Shown: in pieces, positions 31,448 through 43,192 of the stretch
Numbering within the stretch: the stretch's first letter is position 1
Layout of the letters: every line of letters starts with the position of its first letter
Assembly: GCA_018873225.1 (NCBI GenBank)
Contig: JAEILZ010000002.1
Coordinates: forward strand, 3,782,001 to 3,846,000
Direction of reading: 5' to 3'
DNA from: [Phialemoniopsis] sp. UDSM-2020
Taxonomy: Eukaryota; Ascomycota; Sordariomycetes; Thyridiales; Thyridiaceae
Length of the DNA: 64,000 nt
Translations under genes and position numbers: made by a program
The notes under the pieces: model-generated
Databases searched by the model: none
What the model was told of the DNA's origin: nothing
What the model saw: the letters and a program-made list of their open reading frames with translations, nothing else

Positions 31448-33357
31448 ATGAAGCCCAGGAGTAGCTGTGATCTCTGCCGTCGCCGTCGCCGCAAGTGCGT
31501 GGTCCGGCCTGGCACCAAGCGCTGTACTACTTGTGAAGATACGGACAAGCCATGCCAATTCACATCCAAGTATCGGTTTCATCATACAAACGTGAAGCAT
31601 GGAGCGCAGGACAGATCACCCCCGCAAAGAAGCGCATTCCAAGAACCGCATGTTGACATCATCAACACGAGTCCTACGGTGTTGACAGTGCCCATCACCC
31701 CATCCGAGACAGAGACACCTCAAGAGGTTTTCGACATCAACGTACATGCCTCTGTCAGCGAACCCGCAGATAAAAATGAACCCTGTACTATCAACACGTT
31801 CTTCCCGTCACTCCCGGTTCCCCATGCTGCCACCGTCACGTCCATAGCCTACCTGCTCGACAATACTCCCTCAGCCAGTCACGATTCGCCTATTCATCAA
31901 ACACAATGTGAAAATTCCGAGGCGGCAGTTGCCTCTGTGGCAAAAAGGCCTTCTCCGACACGCTTGACAGGGCGCGAGGCATATCTCTTGAGACTCTTCG
32001 TCTTGAAGCTTGCACCCTCTGTGAGTAATGGAAGCAATTATGACGATAGCTCGAGCTAACCAAGCGCAAAGGTCGATGCATGCGACGAAGCAAGGCATTT
32101 TGGTCTACGCATACCCAAACTTGCACTGACAGAGCCTCTCATCTTGCATGGCATTCTAGCCCTAGCAAGTCGCTTCGATGCGCTCGAATACCACGACGAC
32201 CAGCTGTCCGACCGACAACTCGAGAGCACATTCTACTACAATCGCTCCATTGAAATCCTCATCCGTGCTTTAGCGCAAGCTCACGAGATAATAAGCAACC
32301 CCGTCGTTCTGACCGCTGTTGTCATTGCGCGACTCTACGAGGAGCTTGACTTCGATGCGGGGTCACAGCAATACCATCTGAATGGCACTAGGGATCTGCT
32401 CCAGCATGAGGGGGTGGCCCGGATTGCAGGACAGTGCGATGTTGCAGAAGCTGCATGCTGGGTCTACTTGCGCCAGGCTATATACGCGTCGATTGTGCGA
32501 AAGGAGCAACTGGACATCCCCCTGGAGCTGTTCGAGACGTTCCCGTCGCTTCGAAAAGATGACGACTCATCATACGCCAACCGCGCTGTTTACATATTTG
32601 CGAAAGTTCTTCGAGCCTTCTTCGCTAGCCGCTCAGCACACCACACGAACGAGCTGGATGGTCCTTCGTTCCATTCAGATATGATTGATAACGTCAGAGA
32701 CCTCGATCATTGGTTCGAGTCGAAACCGGTATCCTTTGAGCCGCCGTACAGGGAAGACACGGACTTTCAAGAGGGGCGGCCGTTTCCATTCATCTGGATC
32801 GCGTCGACTGTTCCAGGTATTGTCCTCGATGACGTTTGCGCATTCAAGGAGTATGCTGACACATATTCGATCCAGTTGTCGCGTTACAATACTACTACGC
32901 TTCTCAGGCTATAGTCCTCCTGCACTCGTCCAACACTGCAGGCTCTAAGGTAGGGTTTGAGGCTGTCAAGGCTAGGAGAGAAAATGAAGTAAGATATTAC
33001 TCTTACCAACTTGAAAGAGGTCGATGCTGACACATGTACTCCCATTAGCGCGCCATGGCCTCATACCTATGCATTTTGATGGGTCTAGCTCTCGCCAATG
33101 AGCAAGCAATACATGCTTTCTATCTTCCAACACATATGCTCTCACTCTGTAAGTTGGCTATCCGCACCGTTTGCAGTGAAGACCGACCGAAATAGTGCTA
33201 ATGCCATATAGGTGGTTACTGCATTCGCCATCCGATGGAACGAACACATACAGTTGATTACCTGAAAGAAGTAAAGAAGCATCTTCGTTGGAACACCGGC
33301 TCCCTCATTAAGTCCCTCCGAGAAGAGTGGACAGAGCTAGATAGGTTCGGATGCTGA
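31448..33357 (+). CDS. Zn2Cys6 transcription factor
   Basis: Five exons (31448-32020, 32072-32816, 32876-32988, 33049-33148, 33212-33357) give about 558 aa. The N-terminus has the binuclear zinc cluster SCDLCRRRRRKCVVRPGTKRC-TTCEDTDKPC at residues 6-36, with six cysteines in the CX2CX6CX6-8CX2CX6C arrangement. A middle homology region follows: LTEPLILHGILALASRF, then VVALQYYYASQAIVLLH. The end is a typical GYCIRHPMERTHTVDYLKEVKKHLRW helix-rich segment. All introns have GT-AG borders and join in frame. It resembles the ARCA-like group of fungal regulators. It probably controls the adjacent P450 and TOXA-type transporter, inferred from position only. Confidence 0.88.
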
Positions 33358-33903
33358 ATCTCAACTTTGCAGTCTCTTTACTTTGAGGACAACGTTAGCA
33401 CTCGCCAGCTTATGAGGATGCTTTTTTATCCTTCCCAAGACTATAGCTGATCAAATTGTATATGGGCAAATTCCTTTAACACGCTTGCCAACGGATCTGC
33501 TAGATCTCTCCAGCGATTCCGTAGTGGGGTCTCCCGGTAGTGGAGAGGAATTCAATTCCCAATCCGGTCATGAATCCCGCCGGCATACCCCCTGGCTTAG
33601 CTGCAATTTCCATCTCGACAAAGGGTCTCCAATGAAAGAGAAGTCGCCCAACATTTTGTCAGCAGTCGAGTATGAAATGCTTACAGCTCGTCAGAACCTG
33701 ATGGCTCCAGGCCAGCTTCGGTCTAGATGGAGCTCGGATATGTCGCAATTTGCCGAGTTGATTTTCTATCCATCATTTACAATGACTCCCTTCAGGTTCC
33801 GGACGCTTATAAAGTCTTGTAGTCCTCTCCAGGCATCCGTTCTGTTTTTGGTCAATACAAGTCGATGCTATCAATAGAATTAAAACAGTACATGTAACCA
33901 GTC
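33358..33903. other. Intergenic region upstream of the TOXA-like transporter
   Basis: A rightward open frame of about 130 codons (33485-33877) exists but has no recognisable domain and starts in weak context, so I do not call it. Otherwise this is promoter sequence. Confidence 0.4.
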
Positions 33904-35797
33904 ATGTCAGCGGACGCCAAGATGGACAACTCCAATGACTCGACCAGCGCGGACGAGCAATTTCTAAGTCGCGAAGGGCTGCAAGAGAAACAAAATGGCA
34001 CTCCAGAGAGATCTAGCCACGCGAGCCAGGCCGACGTGTCACCGGAGTATGCAACAGGCTTGCGACTAGCAACAATCATGGGGACAATCTTCATGAGTAC
34101 CCTTCTGGCCGCGCTAGACCTCGTGAGTACATTGATGATGTACCGGCCGTGATCGCCGATAGCTAACAGCTATTCTGACTAGGGTATCGTGGCAACGGCC
34201 ATACCTCGTATCACGGACGAGTTCCACCGGCTCGACGATGTCGGGTGGTACGGAAGTGCGATCTTCCTCGTCGTCGGCCCTTCATCGCCACTCTGGGGAA
34301 AGCTATACAAATACTTCTCTGGGAAGCTCGTTTATTTAGCGTCCATTGTGCTGTTCCTGGTTGGAAGCATCGTGGCCGCCGCCGCAAAGAACAGCCCGGC
34401 CCTCATCGTCGGCCGAGCCATCCAAGGATTCGGCTGTGCCGGGACACTTGGCGGGTCTGTCCTCATCATCAACTACGTGGCGGAGCCCAAGAAGCGTCCC
34501 ATGCTCATCGGCATGTGGATGGGCGTCTTTATGGTGTCAACGATTATCGGACCCCTGATTGGCGGCGCGTTCACCAGCAACGTCACTTGGAGGTGGTGCT
34601 TCTGGATTAACTTGCCAGTTGGAGGTCCCGTTGTCGTCCTCTTGTTGCTGTTCCTTCACATTCCAAACCATGTCAAACCAATTCCGGCAACCTGGAAGGA
34701 GATTCTGCTGCAACTCGATATCCCGGGTTTTAGTATCCTCCTCTCTTCACTCGTCTGCCTAACTCTGGCCTTGCAATGGGGTGGACAGACCAAAAGTTGG
34801 AACGACGGTTCTGTCATCGCTACCCTGGTCATATGGGTAGTTCTGACTATTGCCTTCTTTCTCGTCGAGTGGTTGCAAGGAAGCTATGCCATGGTGCCGC
34901 TGCGTCTTCTGAGGCCGCGTCTGGCGTGGGCAAATGCCCTGTACGGTTGGATGTAAGCAGCCCCTCTATGTTCATGATCGTTGCCCTTTTCAATACCTAA
35001 GATGAACACTGACCATTCAAATTACTACAGCGCCAATGCTGCCAATTTCCAGACCATGTTCTACCTTCCGATCTACTTCCAGTCCATCCACAACCAGTCA
35101 GCCATCACAAGCGGCGTCAATACTTTGCCGTACATGGCGTTCTTTGCTCTCGGAGCGATGCTCAGCGGGACCTTGATCGGAAAGACGCGCCTCCTCCAAC
35201 CCTACGAACTTACGAGCGGGCTGATCGCCACCGCTGGCGGAGCGCTGTTCTACACTTTGGACGTTCACTCCTCCAAGGCTCAATACATCGGCGCCGAGAT
35301 TCTGCTTGGCCTTGGTGTTGGGCTTGGGAATCAAGTGCCAATGACGGCTCTGCAGAGCTTTGCAAAACCCGAGGATGTGGCATCGACTACGGGCATCATG
35401 TTAAGTAAGTAAACGCGTCCGTATTCGCCCTCTACTCCGAAGACCGTGCTGACTGGGGTCTCTGGTGTGCAACTCAATAAGCGGCGCATACTTTGTGACA
35501 GCAGCGCAGTCCATCTTCGCCAACCGCTTGCTGCAGACCCTTGCTGCCTCCGCCTCCAGCATCGATGCGGAGAAGGTCTTGGCGACGGGGGCCTCAGAGA
35601 TTCAACGGGTCTTTGGCGGGAGTGATCTGGACGCGATCCTCCGTGCGTACATGACTGGCATCAAAGATGTTTTCGCCTTTTCGCTAGCCGGTGCCGCATG
35701 CACGGTCCTGATCGCTCTCGTCATCCCTTTTAAGCGGCTTCCGAGACACGATGACAAGAAGACCGAAGAAACTCAAGCTACCATCCCGGCAATGTAG
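33904..35797 (+). CDS. MFS transporter, TOXA/DHA2-like 14 TM; last splice site doubtful
   Basis: The exons are 33904-34122, 34183-34952, 35031-35404 and a last exon ending 35797, for about 564 aa. The N-terminal tail is hydrophilic. Then follow GIVATAIPRITDEFHRLDDVGWYGSA, SPLWGKLYKYFSGKLVYLAS (motif A region), GRAIQGFGCAGTLGG and WRWCFWINLPVGG, all typical of fungal toxin/drug efflux carriers. The C-terminal half includes a helix with NQVPMTALQSFAKPED and the tail FKRLPR. Homology demands that the last exon begin at about 35466 (MCNSISGAYF), but the bases just before are GG rather than AG. The nearest usable AG is at 35480-35481, pairable with a later GT donor at a cost of a few residues. The gene may therefore be mis-spliced, weakened or mis-sequenced. 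Confidence 0.85.
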
Positions 35798-38404
35798 ACT
35801 GAGAGAGTCTTGTCGTGTTCAAGTAGCTAAGACCGCTACCTCGGCAAGTCTTCATAGACAAGATTCGACTGTCAACCCACCAAACAATACATCACACTCC
35901 TGAAATGTCGTATTTCTCACCCAGAGGCAAATGTATCTCCAACTTCTTATATTATTATAGCTTCACAACAGCTCTAATCGTCCCCAACGTTCAAACCGCA
36001 ACCCGAAAGCCTTGAGTGCGGTTGTCCTTTGACCTGTAGAGATTTCCGAAGGTTGGTACGAAGCCTGCATTGCATGGTGCTCTAGAACCATGGAAGAGCG
36101 CCACAGTTTAGGGCACTTCCCCGAGGGTCAGATGCAACATCGTCATGTTAAGAAAGACTGCTTCGCGACAACCAACTTTGAGGTTCGTAGTCCCGTAGAA
36201 CTCGGATTCAAACAATATCCCTCCTTCTTCTTGGATGCGTAAGACAGTAGTAAAACTATGTTAGAACTGGCTGTCGTGGCGATATCCGATCATTTCCCCT
36301 AGTAAGCAGTCCCAATTGCCCGCGTTTTGGAGGCCAAGACATTAGCATACTGACGCTTACGCATCTTCTAGTCACAAAATAGCTACAAGACCAATCGCAC
36401 ATTCCTTTCCTGAACGAGTGGCAACTCCGTTGCGAACGACGCAGGTTATGACCCCGGACCTCGGGGGTGTCGGGGGTTTCTCAATTTAGCGTAGCCTCAT
36501 GCAACCACTTTAATGACACGACCCCATATCCATCGCGATATCCTGCGAGCGCCCATCTTAGATCCTGATCGACAGGACCATCTGAAGCCTGGCCCAGGAG
36601 GAGCTGTCACCCCACAAAGGTACGTCTACGCCAATTCCTCACGCCACGAGCGTACCAGAGATCGACATCTTGAGCAAGATAACCTCTTCGATAGACTATT
36701 GGATCGTCAATTCCTCCACATAGGTAAGGAGGAATCCCGTTGAGTGCGTTGTCCGGCTGCTAAAGGTTTGATGGGGCTCCCATCTGCCGGCCGTTGGAGC
36801 ATTCCCCATGGGGCATATTGTTCGACCAGGCGGCCTAGGCGGCCTGCAGTAATCGTAGATGTAAAAATGTCGGGGGATCCTTCCCGGGGTACTGGGACCA
36901 GACCTGCGTGGTGTCATCTCATGTCAAGATTACGTTTCTTGGCCTCGAGGAATCCGACCCGTTTGCGGCCTCATCCGAAGACCACACCGCCGCTATTTTG
37001 CGGACCACAACCTCTTATGCCGCTAGTTGGACGCGGGGAACGTGCCTCGCCTAGGTCCCAGGGACGCGGCGCGTGTTCGGACTGTCACTTACGGAGGTGC
37101 GGGCCATCTCCCAAGTATGAATTGAATTTGTTCCGAGAACTTGAAAATCAGAGGCAAAAATAGCGAACCAATAGACAGCCCAGGCTTTAGCCACTTCCTT
37201 GACTTCGTGGCCCGAGAGCATGAAAGATCAAGCCGGATGTGACGATAGCGCCTGTTGAAGCAACCTTGCTCAGTGAGGTAGACCTGCCTGGGCAAGTAGC
37301 AATGCATAAGCTCGGCCTGCGACAATTCGAACGAATCGATGTCACCTATTTCTCCCAAGCGGGATGCACAGTGGCACAGCATGTCTCGGGCCTTGGTTCA
37401 CATTGCATCATAGCCGATTGACCGGCTCTCGCAAGAGAGACCTTTACCAAATGCTGACTGCCAAGTGCAATGTCTTGCAATCTGTCGGCCGGCCGTGAAA
37501 GTCCGGTAGACAATCGCGGGTGCTCCCGTGTCGTCCAATATCGCCGCGAACTTCGTGGCATCGGAGACGTCCCCTTTTACATGAGATAGGGATCTACTGG
37601 GCAGTCCACAAGGTCCCTGGAGACGGGATTTAAGGTTGTATTGCACGTATGCCTTCCCGTGGGCAGATGCGAGATTCGTTACATGTGCAGATCTTTAGTT
37701 ATGCTGACCATGCTCTCACGCCGTGGACGTGTGGATTCATAGTCAGGTGGCGTGGCGCGGCGTGCGCATTCTGGGTCCTTGTGCCGCAGCGCAGGCTAGT
37801 AGTCAACAATTGCAGCTCCTCATACCACTGATGCTCCTCCGTCGCGAGCGCGAAGCGGCAAGAGAAGAACAGGGGAGCCTTTGGTGACATTTTAGGGTGC
37901 GGCGCGGATCGCTTTGTCGCCTCTGGTCCAGTCTTTTCGAACCCGCAAGCCCGCTCGCACTCTCGAAACATGTCGTCGGAATTGAAGGACAGTAAGATGA
38001 CCAAGGGCCGATCCTTGCCCATGTGGGAAGGTCTCCTGCTCATCCCGCATCCCGCAGTGAATTGCGGCGCTGGTTCAGCGCGAGACTCCGGGCACTGCGC
38101 CCCTAACGGCGTCTCTAGTCGCTACATCAGCACCTCATTTCACTGGCAACGTTGCAAGGATGGGCGTGGATTGCGCCGAGACCAGAGAGGATCCAGGATG
38201 CTTGGCAACCCTGCCGGGGTACCAATTTAGAAACCCATCCGGGCGCGGCGCGCTCTCGTGGTCCACAGAACACTGGGGTAAGGAAGATGACGTGGGTTCC
38301 AAGTATTTAAGTAAAGGAGATTTCGCGACAAGAAAAATTGAATGAAGGGATTGTTCATGCAAGCAGCGGTTCCTCGACTACCACTACTCGCCACAACGCC
38401 AACC
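35798..38404. other. Gene-poor 2.5 kb region
   Basis: No open frame here has a recognisable domain on either strand; the longest are under 140 codons and overlap each other. The first about 0.6 kb is AT-richer, and 36.5-38.2 kb is of mixed composition. I found no terminal inverted repeats, direct repeats or transposase motifs by eye. It separates the P450/MFS locus from the secreted-enzyme region and may hold decayed sequence. Confidence 0.4.
38304..38311 (+). promoter_or_regulatory. TATA-box-like element of the GH43-like gene
   Basis: TATTTAAG lies about 30 bp before the first in-frame ATG (38342), too close for a normal leader. This favours the later ATGs at 38405 or 38417 as the true start. 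Confidence 0.45.
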
Positions 38405-39481
38405 ATGCTGTCCTCTATGGCTTCCTTCCGGCGGCCCTCCGCCGGCCTTCTTCTGGCCTTGGTGGCCGTGCTTTGCCTGCTTGTCGACTTCTCGGCTGCC
38501 GCCACCAAGATCCGGGACGGCGCCGACCCCTCCATCCTCAAGAACGGTGACAACTACATCTCGGTCGAGTCGGCCGGCGGTGCCATCTATGTCCGCAGAG
38601 CCAAGTCCATCCTGGGTCTCGGCGCTGCCGACGTCGAGCGCAAGAAGGTCTGGTCCGACGACGCCAAGATGGGCGAGATCTGGGCCCCGGAAATCTCCAT
38701 GGACGGCGGCCGGGCCTGGATTCACTTCTCGGGCGGCACGGGCCCTGCCCACCGCATGTACGCCATCAGCGCGGACATTCCGTACGGAACCTACGGCGCG
38801 CACACCAAGCTGAACCTCCCCGAGGACAAGTGGTCCATCGACGGTACCCTGTTCACCTTTGAGGGTCAGCGGTGGTTCGTCTGGTCCGGGTGGGCACAGA
38901 CCGAGAACACTCACGAGCAGAACCTGTACATCTGCAAGATGAAGAGTCCCACCGAGGCCGACGGCAAGCGATTCATCATCTCCCAGCCTCGCGAGAAGTG
39001 GGAGCAGGGCGACACTCCGCTCATCAACGAGGGCCCTGAGCCCATCATCGACCCCAACGGCCAGCTGCACATTGTCTACTCTGCCAACGGAAGCTGGGGC
39101 AACAAGTACTGCCTGGCTGACCTTCGTCTGAGGAAGGGTGGCGACCCCACCTACGTCTGGGACTGGTACAAGTCCAATGGATGCCTGTTCGGCTCCCACC
39201 AGGACTACATGATGGCCGGATGGGACGCGACCCTCGAGATTGATGGCCCCGGCCACCACACCTTCCAGATGCCCAAGGGCGACATCAGCCAGAGCCCCGG
39301 CGGTACAGCCAGGATCCCCTTCGTCTTCCACGGCGTCAAGAAGGGCGAGGAGTACAGCTGGGCCAACCGTGACTGGTGGACTGGCAGCTACGTCTGGTGG
39401 AGCAAGACCAACTACCACCGCGGTGGCGACAACCCCGGCGAGCACGACAACGTGGGCTACAGCTTCAAGTTCTTTGAATAA
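38405..39481 (+). CDS. Secreted glycoside hydrolase, GH43-like
   Basis: A single exon; the frame opens at 38342, but I choose the ATG at 38405 (or 38417). These give a normal secretion signal (SFRRPSAGLLLALVAVLCLL, cleavage near FSAA-ATK), sit in ACC-ATG-like context and allow for the TATA-like element at 38304. The mature part is about 330 aa. It has RDGADPSIL with the candidate catalytic base Asp, then EIWAPEIS, then WSIDGTLF with the pKa-modulating Asp, and INEGPEPI with the candidate acid Glu. This order matches the five-bladed beta-propeller family GH43 (arabinanases, arabinofuranosidases, xylosidases). It presumably acts outside the cell on plant hemicellulose or pectin side chains. The substrate cannot be told from sequence alone. 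Confidence 0.88.
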   Translation: MLSSMASFRRPSAGLLLALVAVLCLLVDFSAAATKIRDGADPSILKNGDNYISVESAGGAIYVRRAKSILGLGAADVERKKVWSDDAKMGEIWAPEISMDGGRAWIHFSGGTGPAHRMYAISADIPYGTYGAHTKLNLPEDKWSIDGTLFTFEGQRWFVWSGWAQTENTHEQNLYICKMKSPTEADGKRFIISQPREKWEQGDTPLINEGPEPIIDPNGQLHIVYSANGSWGNKYCLADLRLRKGGDPTYVWDWYKSNGCLFGSHQDYMMAGWDATLEIDGPGHHTFQMPKGDISQSPGGTARIPFVFHGVKKGEEYSWANRDWWTGSYVWWSKTNYHRGGDNPGEHDNVGYSFKFFE

Positions 39482-39758
39482 ATGTTTGCTATCTGTTGTT
39501 TGTCTGCAACCCGAGGCAGCACCACCACGACGAGGAGACCGAAGTTCCTCCATCTTTGAAACTTCTCCGGGTTATGCTTATTGTACATATTTTCTCTTTA
39601 AGTTGTCAGGCTTCTAATGTATTGCCTCGCAACCATGATGATGATGAATTAAGTACCCCAAATGCCATCAAACTCTTCCTGAATCCTGTCCTCGTGCACA
39701 TGTTGAAAGCGGACGATCTATCGCTGTATGTACAGACAACGTGGTGCATGACAGGATC

Positions 39759-41655
39759 CTAAAAGTCCCATAGTGTGCCGAATGCGTGTAGACCAGCTGA
39801 TTGAGGAGGTAAATTAGCGCATGGTCATCTGGAGGAAGCGAAATGCACACGTACCTGCTGTACAGCCCTGCATCATCTCATCATTGCCCTGCATGTTGGA
39901 CGTGATGAAGATGACCTCGGCCCCAAAGCTATGCCAGACCTCCTTGAGAAGCGCTACCGTGTCGGGACGGCCGCCTCTCTTCTTCGAGTCCCAGAGGATC
40001 ATCCGCTCGGGCTCAATGTGCTTGTGGATCAACCCCGTAATCGTCGGGCCGAATGTCCTCTCCTGGTCGGAGCCGATCCAGATGAGAAACCAATTGGGGC
40101 TCTGGATGCAGGTCGAAAGCGCCGCGCCAATGCCGGTGCCCGTGCAGACGCGGATGCCTCTCTTGAACATGGCCGATGCATGGCCGACGCCGGCGAATTT
40201 GAGCTCCCGAGTCCAGACTGTCTTCGGGGGATTAGCGACGAGCTCCTTGGTGAAGTCGCCCTGAACGCCGCAAATCAGGTAATGATGCGGGGACTTAGTT
40301 CCTTCGCTGATGATCCCGAAGGCATGGTACTCCATGATTGAAGTGCGGCTGATTCTACTCAAAAGACCTTGCTGCATGCCGCGGTCGAACCGAATAACGG
40401 CGACTTTGGGAGATGGCTGACACTTTATTAGTCCTTGCTAATCATCCACCAGGTAACTCATCGAAACTTACGATCTCAACCTCGACAGGAACTTCTCGAA
40501 GGGTGAACCATGGGATAAGAACACTGCTCAACTGTCAGTGATCCATTTGGCTAGGGTTGAGGGCGGGACATCTTACAAGACCGTCATGAAGACGGCGAAC
40601 CAAAGCTCCTGGGCGCTGAGCAGAGTGTTGGCGTTGGACCGCCATTCTCCAGTCTTGATGTCGTAGGTGTTTCCAAGTACGACAAAAACCCAAGTCGCGG
40701 CCAGGCCTAGCCATCCGATGAAGCGGTGGTGCTTCTCGAACACATTGTGGTGATAGCTAAAAAGTGGTGAGGTGTCAGTCGGCGGCTTGGCAACGTGGGG
40801 GCGATCCGGAAGGACACTACTGACTTGCGAACCCAAGGAAAAGCGCTCAGGACGGAGATGATGACAAAGACGTTCGTGATGATCCCTGTCGCAATGACGG
40901 AGCTGTGCTGGACCGCTCGGTACCGGACAATATCGACAATCTTGAAGACGAGCCAGCTAGCGCCGGACAGAGCACATCCGGAATGGATCCCTCCGACGTG
41001 TTGCAAGAAGGAGGTGGCTGCCAGCTTGATGCACACAGGGGCCCACTGTGGTACGAGATCTGTCTATCAGCGCCGTTGACGTAACAAGAGATCGGATGGG
41101 AAAGGGAAAAAATAAGCTTACACCACGCAGGCCGTAGATGCAGACCATGTACAAGACGCGCAGGAACAGCTCGTTCCGGAACAGGATGGCGCACAGCAGG
41201 TTGCCGAGGACTAGCGCGCCAAGGTGGTTTTCGGCGTAGGGGAACCGACCAAGCGCGGTCATGATGATCCCTGTCAGGTTAAGCATGGTAACGAACGTGA
41301 AGAGCTTCCGGTAGGTGTTAAACCAGAGCTGCAGCAAGATCCATCGGCTGATCTTGGACTTGGGCCGGGCCGGTAGCGCCGCCTGCTTGGGTGGGCCGCC
41401 GTCGCTGCCGGGTACCGCAGCCGTGAGCGAGAGGACGGGCACACTCGACGACGGGGTGATGCCTTCGTGGACGGGCGACATGGGGGACAGGAACCCCGTA
41501 TCGATCTCGAACGGCTTCTTCTCGTCGATGTGAATGAGCGGCGGCAGCACAGGCAGGCGGTGCGTGTTGTCGTACAGACCCTTCTCTGCGTCGTCGAGGT
41601 CCTGGCCGCCGTCCCGCCTCCTCGCGGCGCCGCCCTGGGACTTTTCCAAAGGCAT
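39759..41655 (-). CDS. TmpA-like integral membrane oxidoreductase (ferric-reductase-related)
   Basis: Six exons (41655-41122, 41045-40825, 40756-40577, 40523-40472, 40416-39855, 39796-39759) join in frame to about 528 aa. An acidic/Pro-rich cytosolic N-terminus of about 115 residues is followed by hydrophobic helices. These include FTFVTMLNLTGIIMTALG, an ELFLRVLYMVCIYG helix, a histidine-bearing helix with TSFLQHVGGIHSG, and FEKHHRFIGWLGLAATWVFVVLG. The C-terminal half has a reductase-like nucleotide fold with GVGHASAMFKRGIRVCTGTGIGAALS and ends in FGTLWDF. The arrangement matches TmpA, an Aspergillus nidulans membrane flavoprotein needed for normal conidiation, and the membrane part of fungal NRPS-like fusions. 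No adenylation domain is attached here. Confidence 0.85.
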
Positions 41656-43192
41656 GGCGGATGAGATGTGCCTTTCAACACAGACAGACAGACAGACGCA
41701 GAGAAGATAGGAAAGACGTGGTCACCATGAAGGAGAGAGCAACTCTTCGAAAGGGTGGGATCGCCTACCAGGGCGCGAGCTTTAAGGATGTTCCCAGGTT
41801 TCAGTATTCCAGGTTCGGTCATGGGCTGCCGAATCAGGACGCCGGCCATCCATCTTTTTAAAAAGGCGCGGATGAACTGTTCGTCGCCAGATAGATGATG
41901 CAGACTATGCCAGCGACATGTGCCGGGCTAGTTCGTGAACGGCCGTCAGGCGTCAGCCCGCGCTGTTCCGACTGCCGAGGACGCCATTCCAAGTCGGTCG
42001 ATAGAACAAGATCCGAAGCGATATTGTCGTCCTGCTTTTCTTTCCTTGCTGCCCACAGCAGCGGCTCTGGTATGGCCAGGTCCGCCGGGGGGGCTGTGTG
42101 TCGAGGCAGGTCGAGGTGGCCGTTCCACAAACGGCCCGGCAAAACTGCATGAAAGCGCCGATTATCCAAATTAACCCCCGGATTCGTCAGGCGAAAACTT
42201 GCCTCCCCATGGGGCAGCACGTGGGTCTCTAGAACCTAGCCAAAACCAAATGATATTACTCGGGCGACAGGATGGGCAAGTCTCGCCCTGTCGATCCTCG
42301 TGTTGTTGTTGTGTCGGCCAGCCTCCGCCGCCTTGGGCTGGAGCTGCCGGGTCCGATGACGATCCCACGCTTTGCCGATGTGGGCGACTAGCATCATTTA
42401 TCGATATTTCAATACAGGATCTCGTAAGATGTTTCATATACCTGTATCACCACCATTTTATCCTGTACAAGAGGATCAGTGGCTTATCGCACACAAAGCA
42501 AAGTTCCTGATGGCATTCTCGCCTACGTCCACCATCGAGTTTCTCCCACGCTCAACTGCCATGTTGGACCACCTGGGACGTAAATGATTGGTCACATTAG
42601 ATATCATGATATGTGTGTTGGCCACAAAACCATCCACAAGAATCGTCGATGATGCTGCACCTCGCTGTCATCGTGGTGCTTATCGGGCTGCTCCTCGGAG
42701 TGCCTCGGGGTTTCGACGGCGAAGATCAAGACGGGCCTTCTTTGGAAGACCGGATTTGGCCCGAGAGAAGCTGGGGATAGGCATGGGCCGCCCATTCTGC
42801 TGGGCCCGTGGATATGATGCCCCAGAATCCAGACCGGGAGAGAAAACGAGTGGAGAAAGGACCTGTCTGATGTTTCCCAATCAGGATGGGCGCGGCCGAG
42901 CATAATGCCCCAAACGCAGTGGCGTGTCTGTTACCCGTGGGAGGCCTGTACTGTCCGAGACATGCCGGGTTCTTCGTAGATGATATCGATAGGAACAATA
43001 TCAATAATGGGTGGTGCTCGTCTCAGCCCCAATCAGCCATTTCCACTAGCCTGGATGTAGATCCCGGCCTTATTTGGCAATGCCGTAACGAATTATCGAG
43101 CTCACGATGGAGCCTGTGGTAATGAAAGACACCCCATTGGCTTTTTCCCGTGTAGCATCATGGTCAGACAATCAGGCACACATCGCACTATC
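41656..43192. other. Intergenic region between TmpA-like and ankyrin genes
   Basis: This is about 1.5 kb holding the TmpA-like promoter and the 3' flank of the ankyrin gene. There is a short CAGACAGACAGACAG microsatellite near 41681. No gene was recognised. Confidence 0.45.

Noticed and set aside
33485..33877. 130-codon frame before the TOXA-like gene
   Set aside because: No domain, weak start context and no partner exon found.
37398..37646. Leftward frame with a faint GDVSDATKF-like SDR resemblance
   Set aside because: The match is only about 30 residues, with no cofactor motif; too weak to call even a pseudogene.
38384..39553. Leftward 389-codon frame opposite the GH43-like gene
   Set aside because: Antisense shadow of a GC3-rich exon; no motif.
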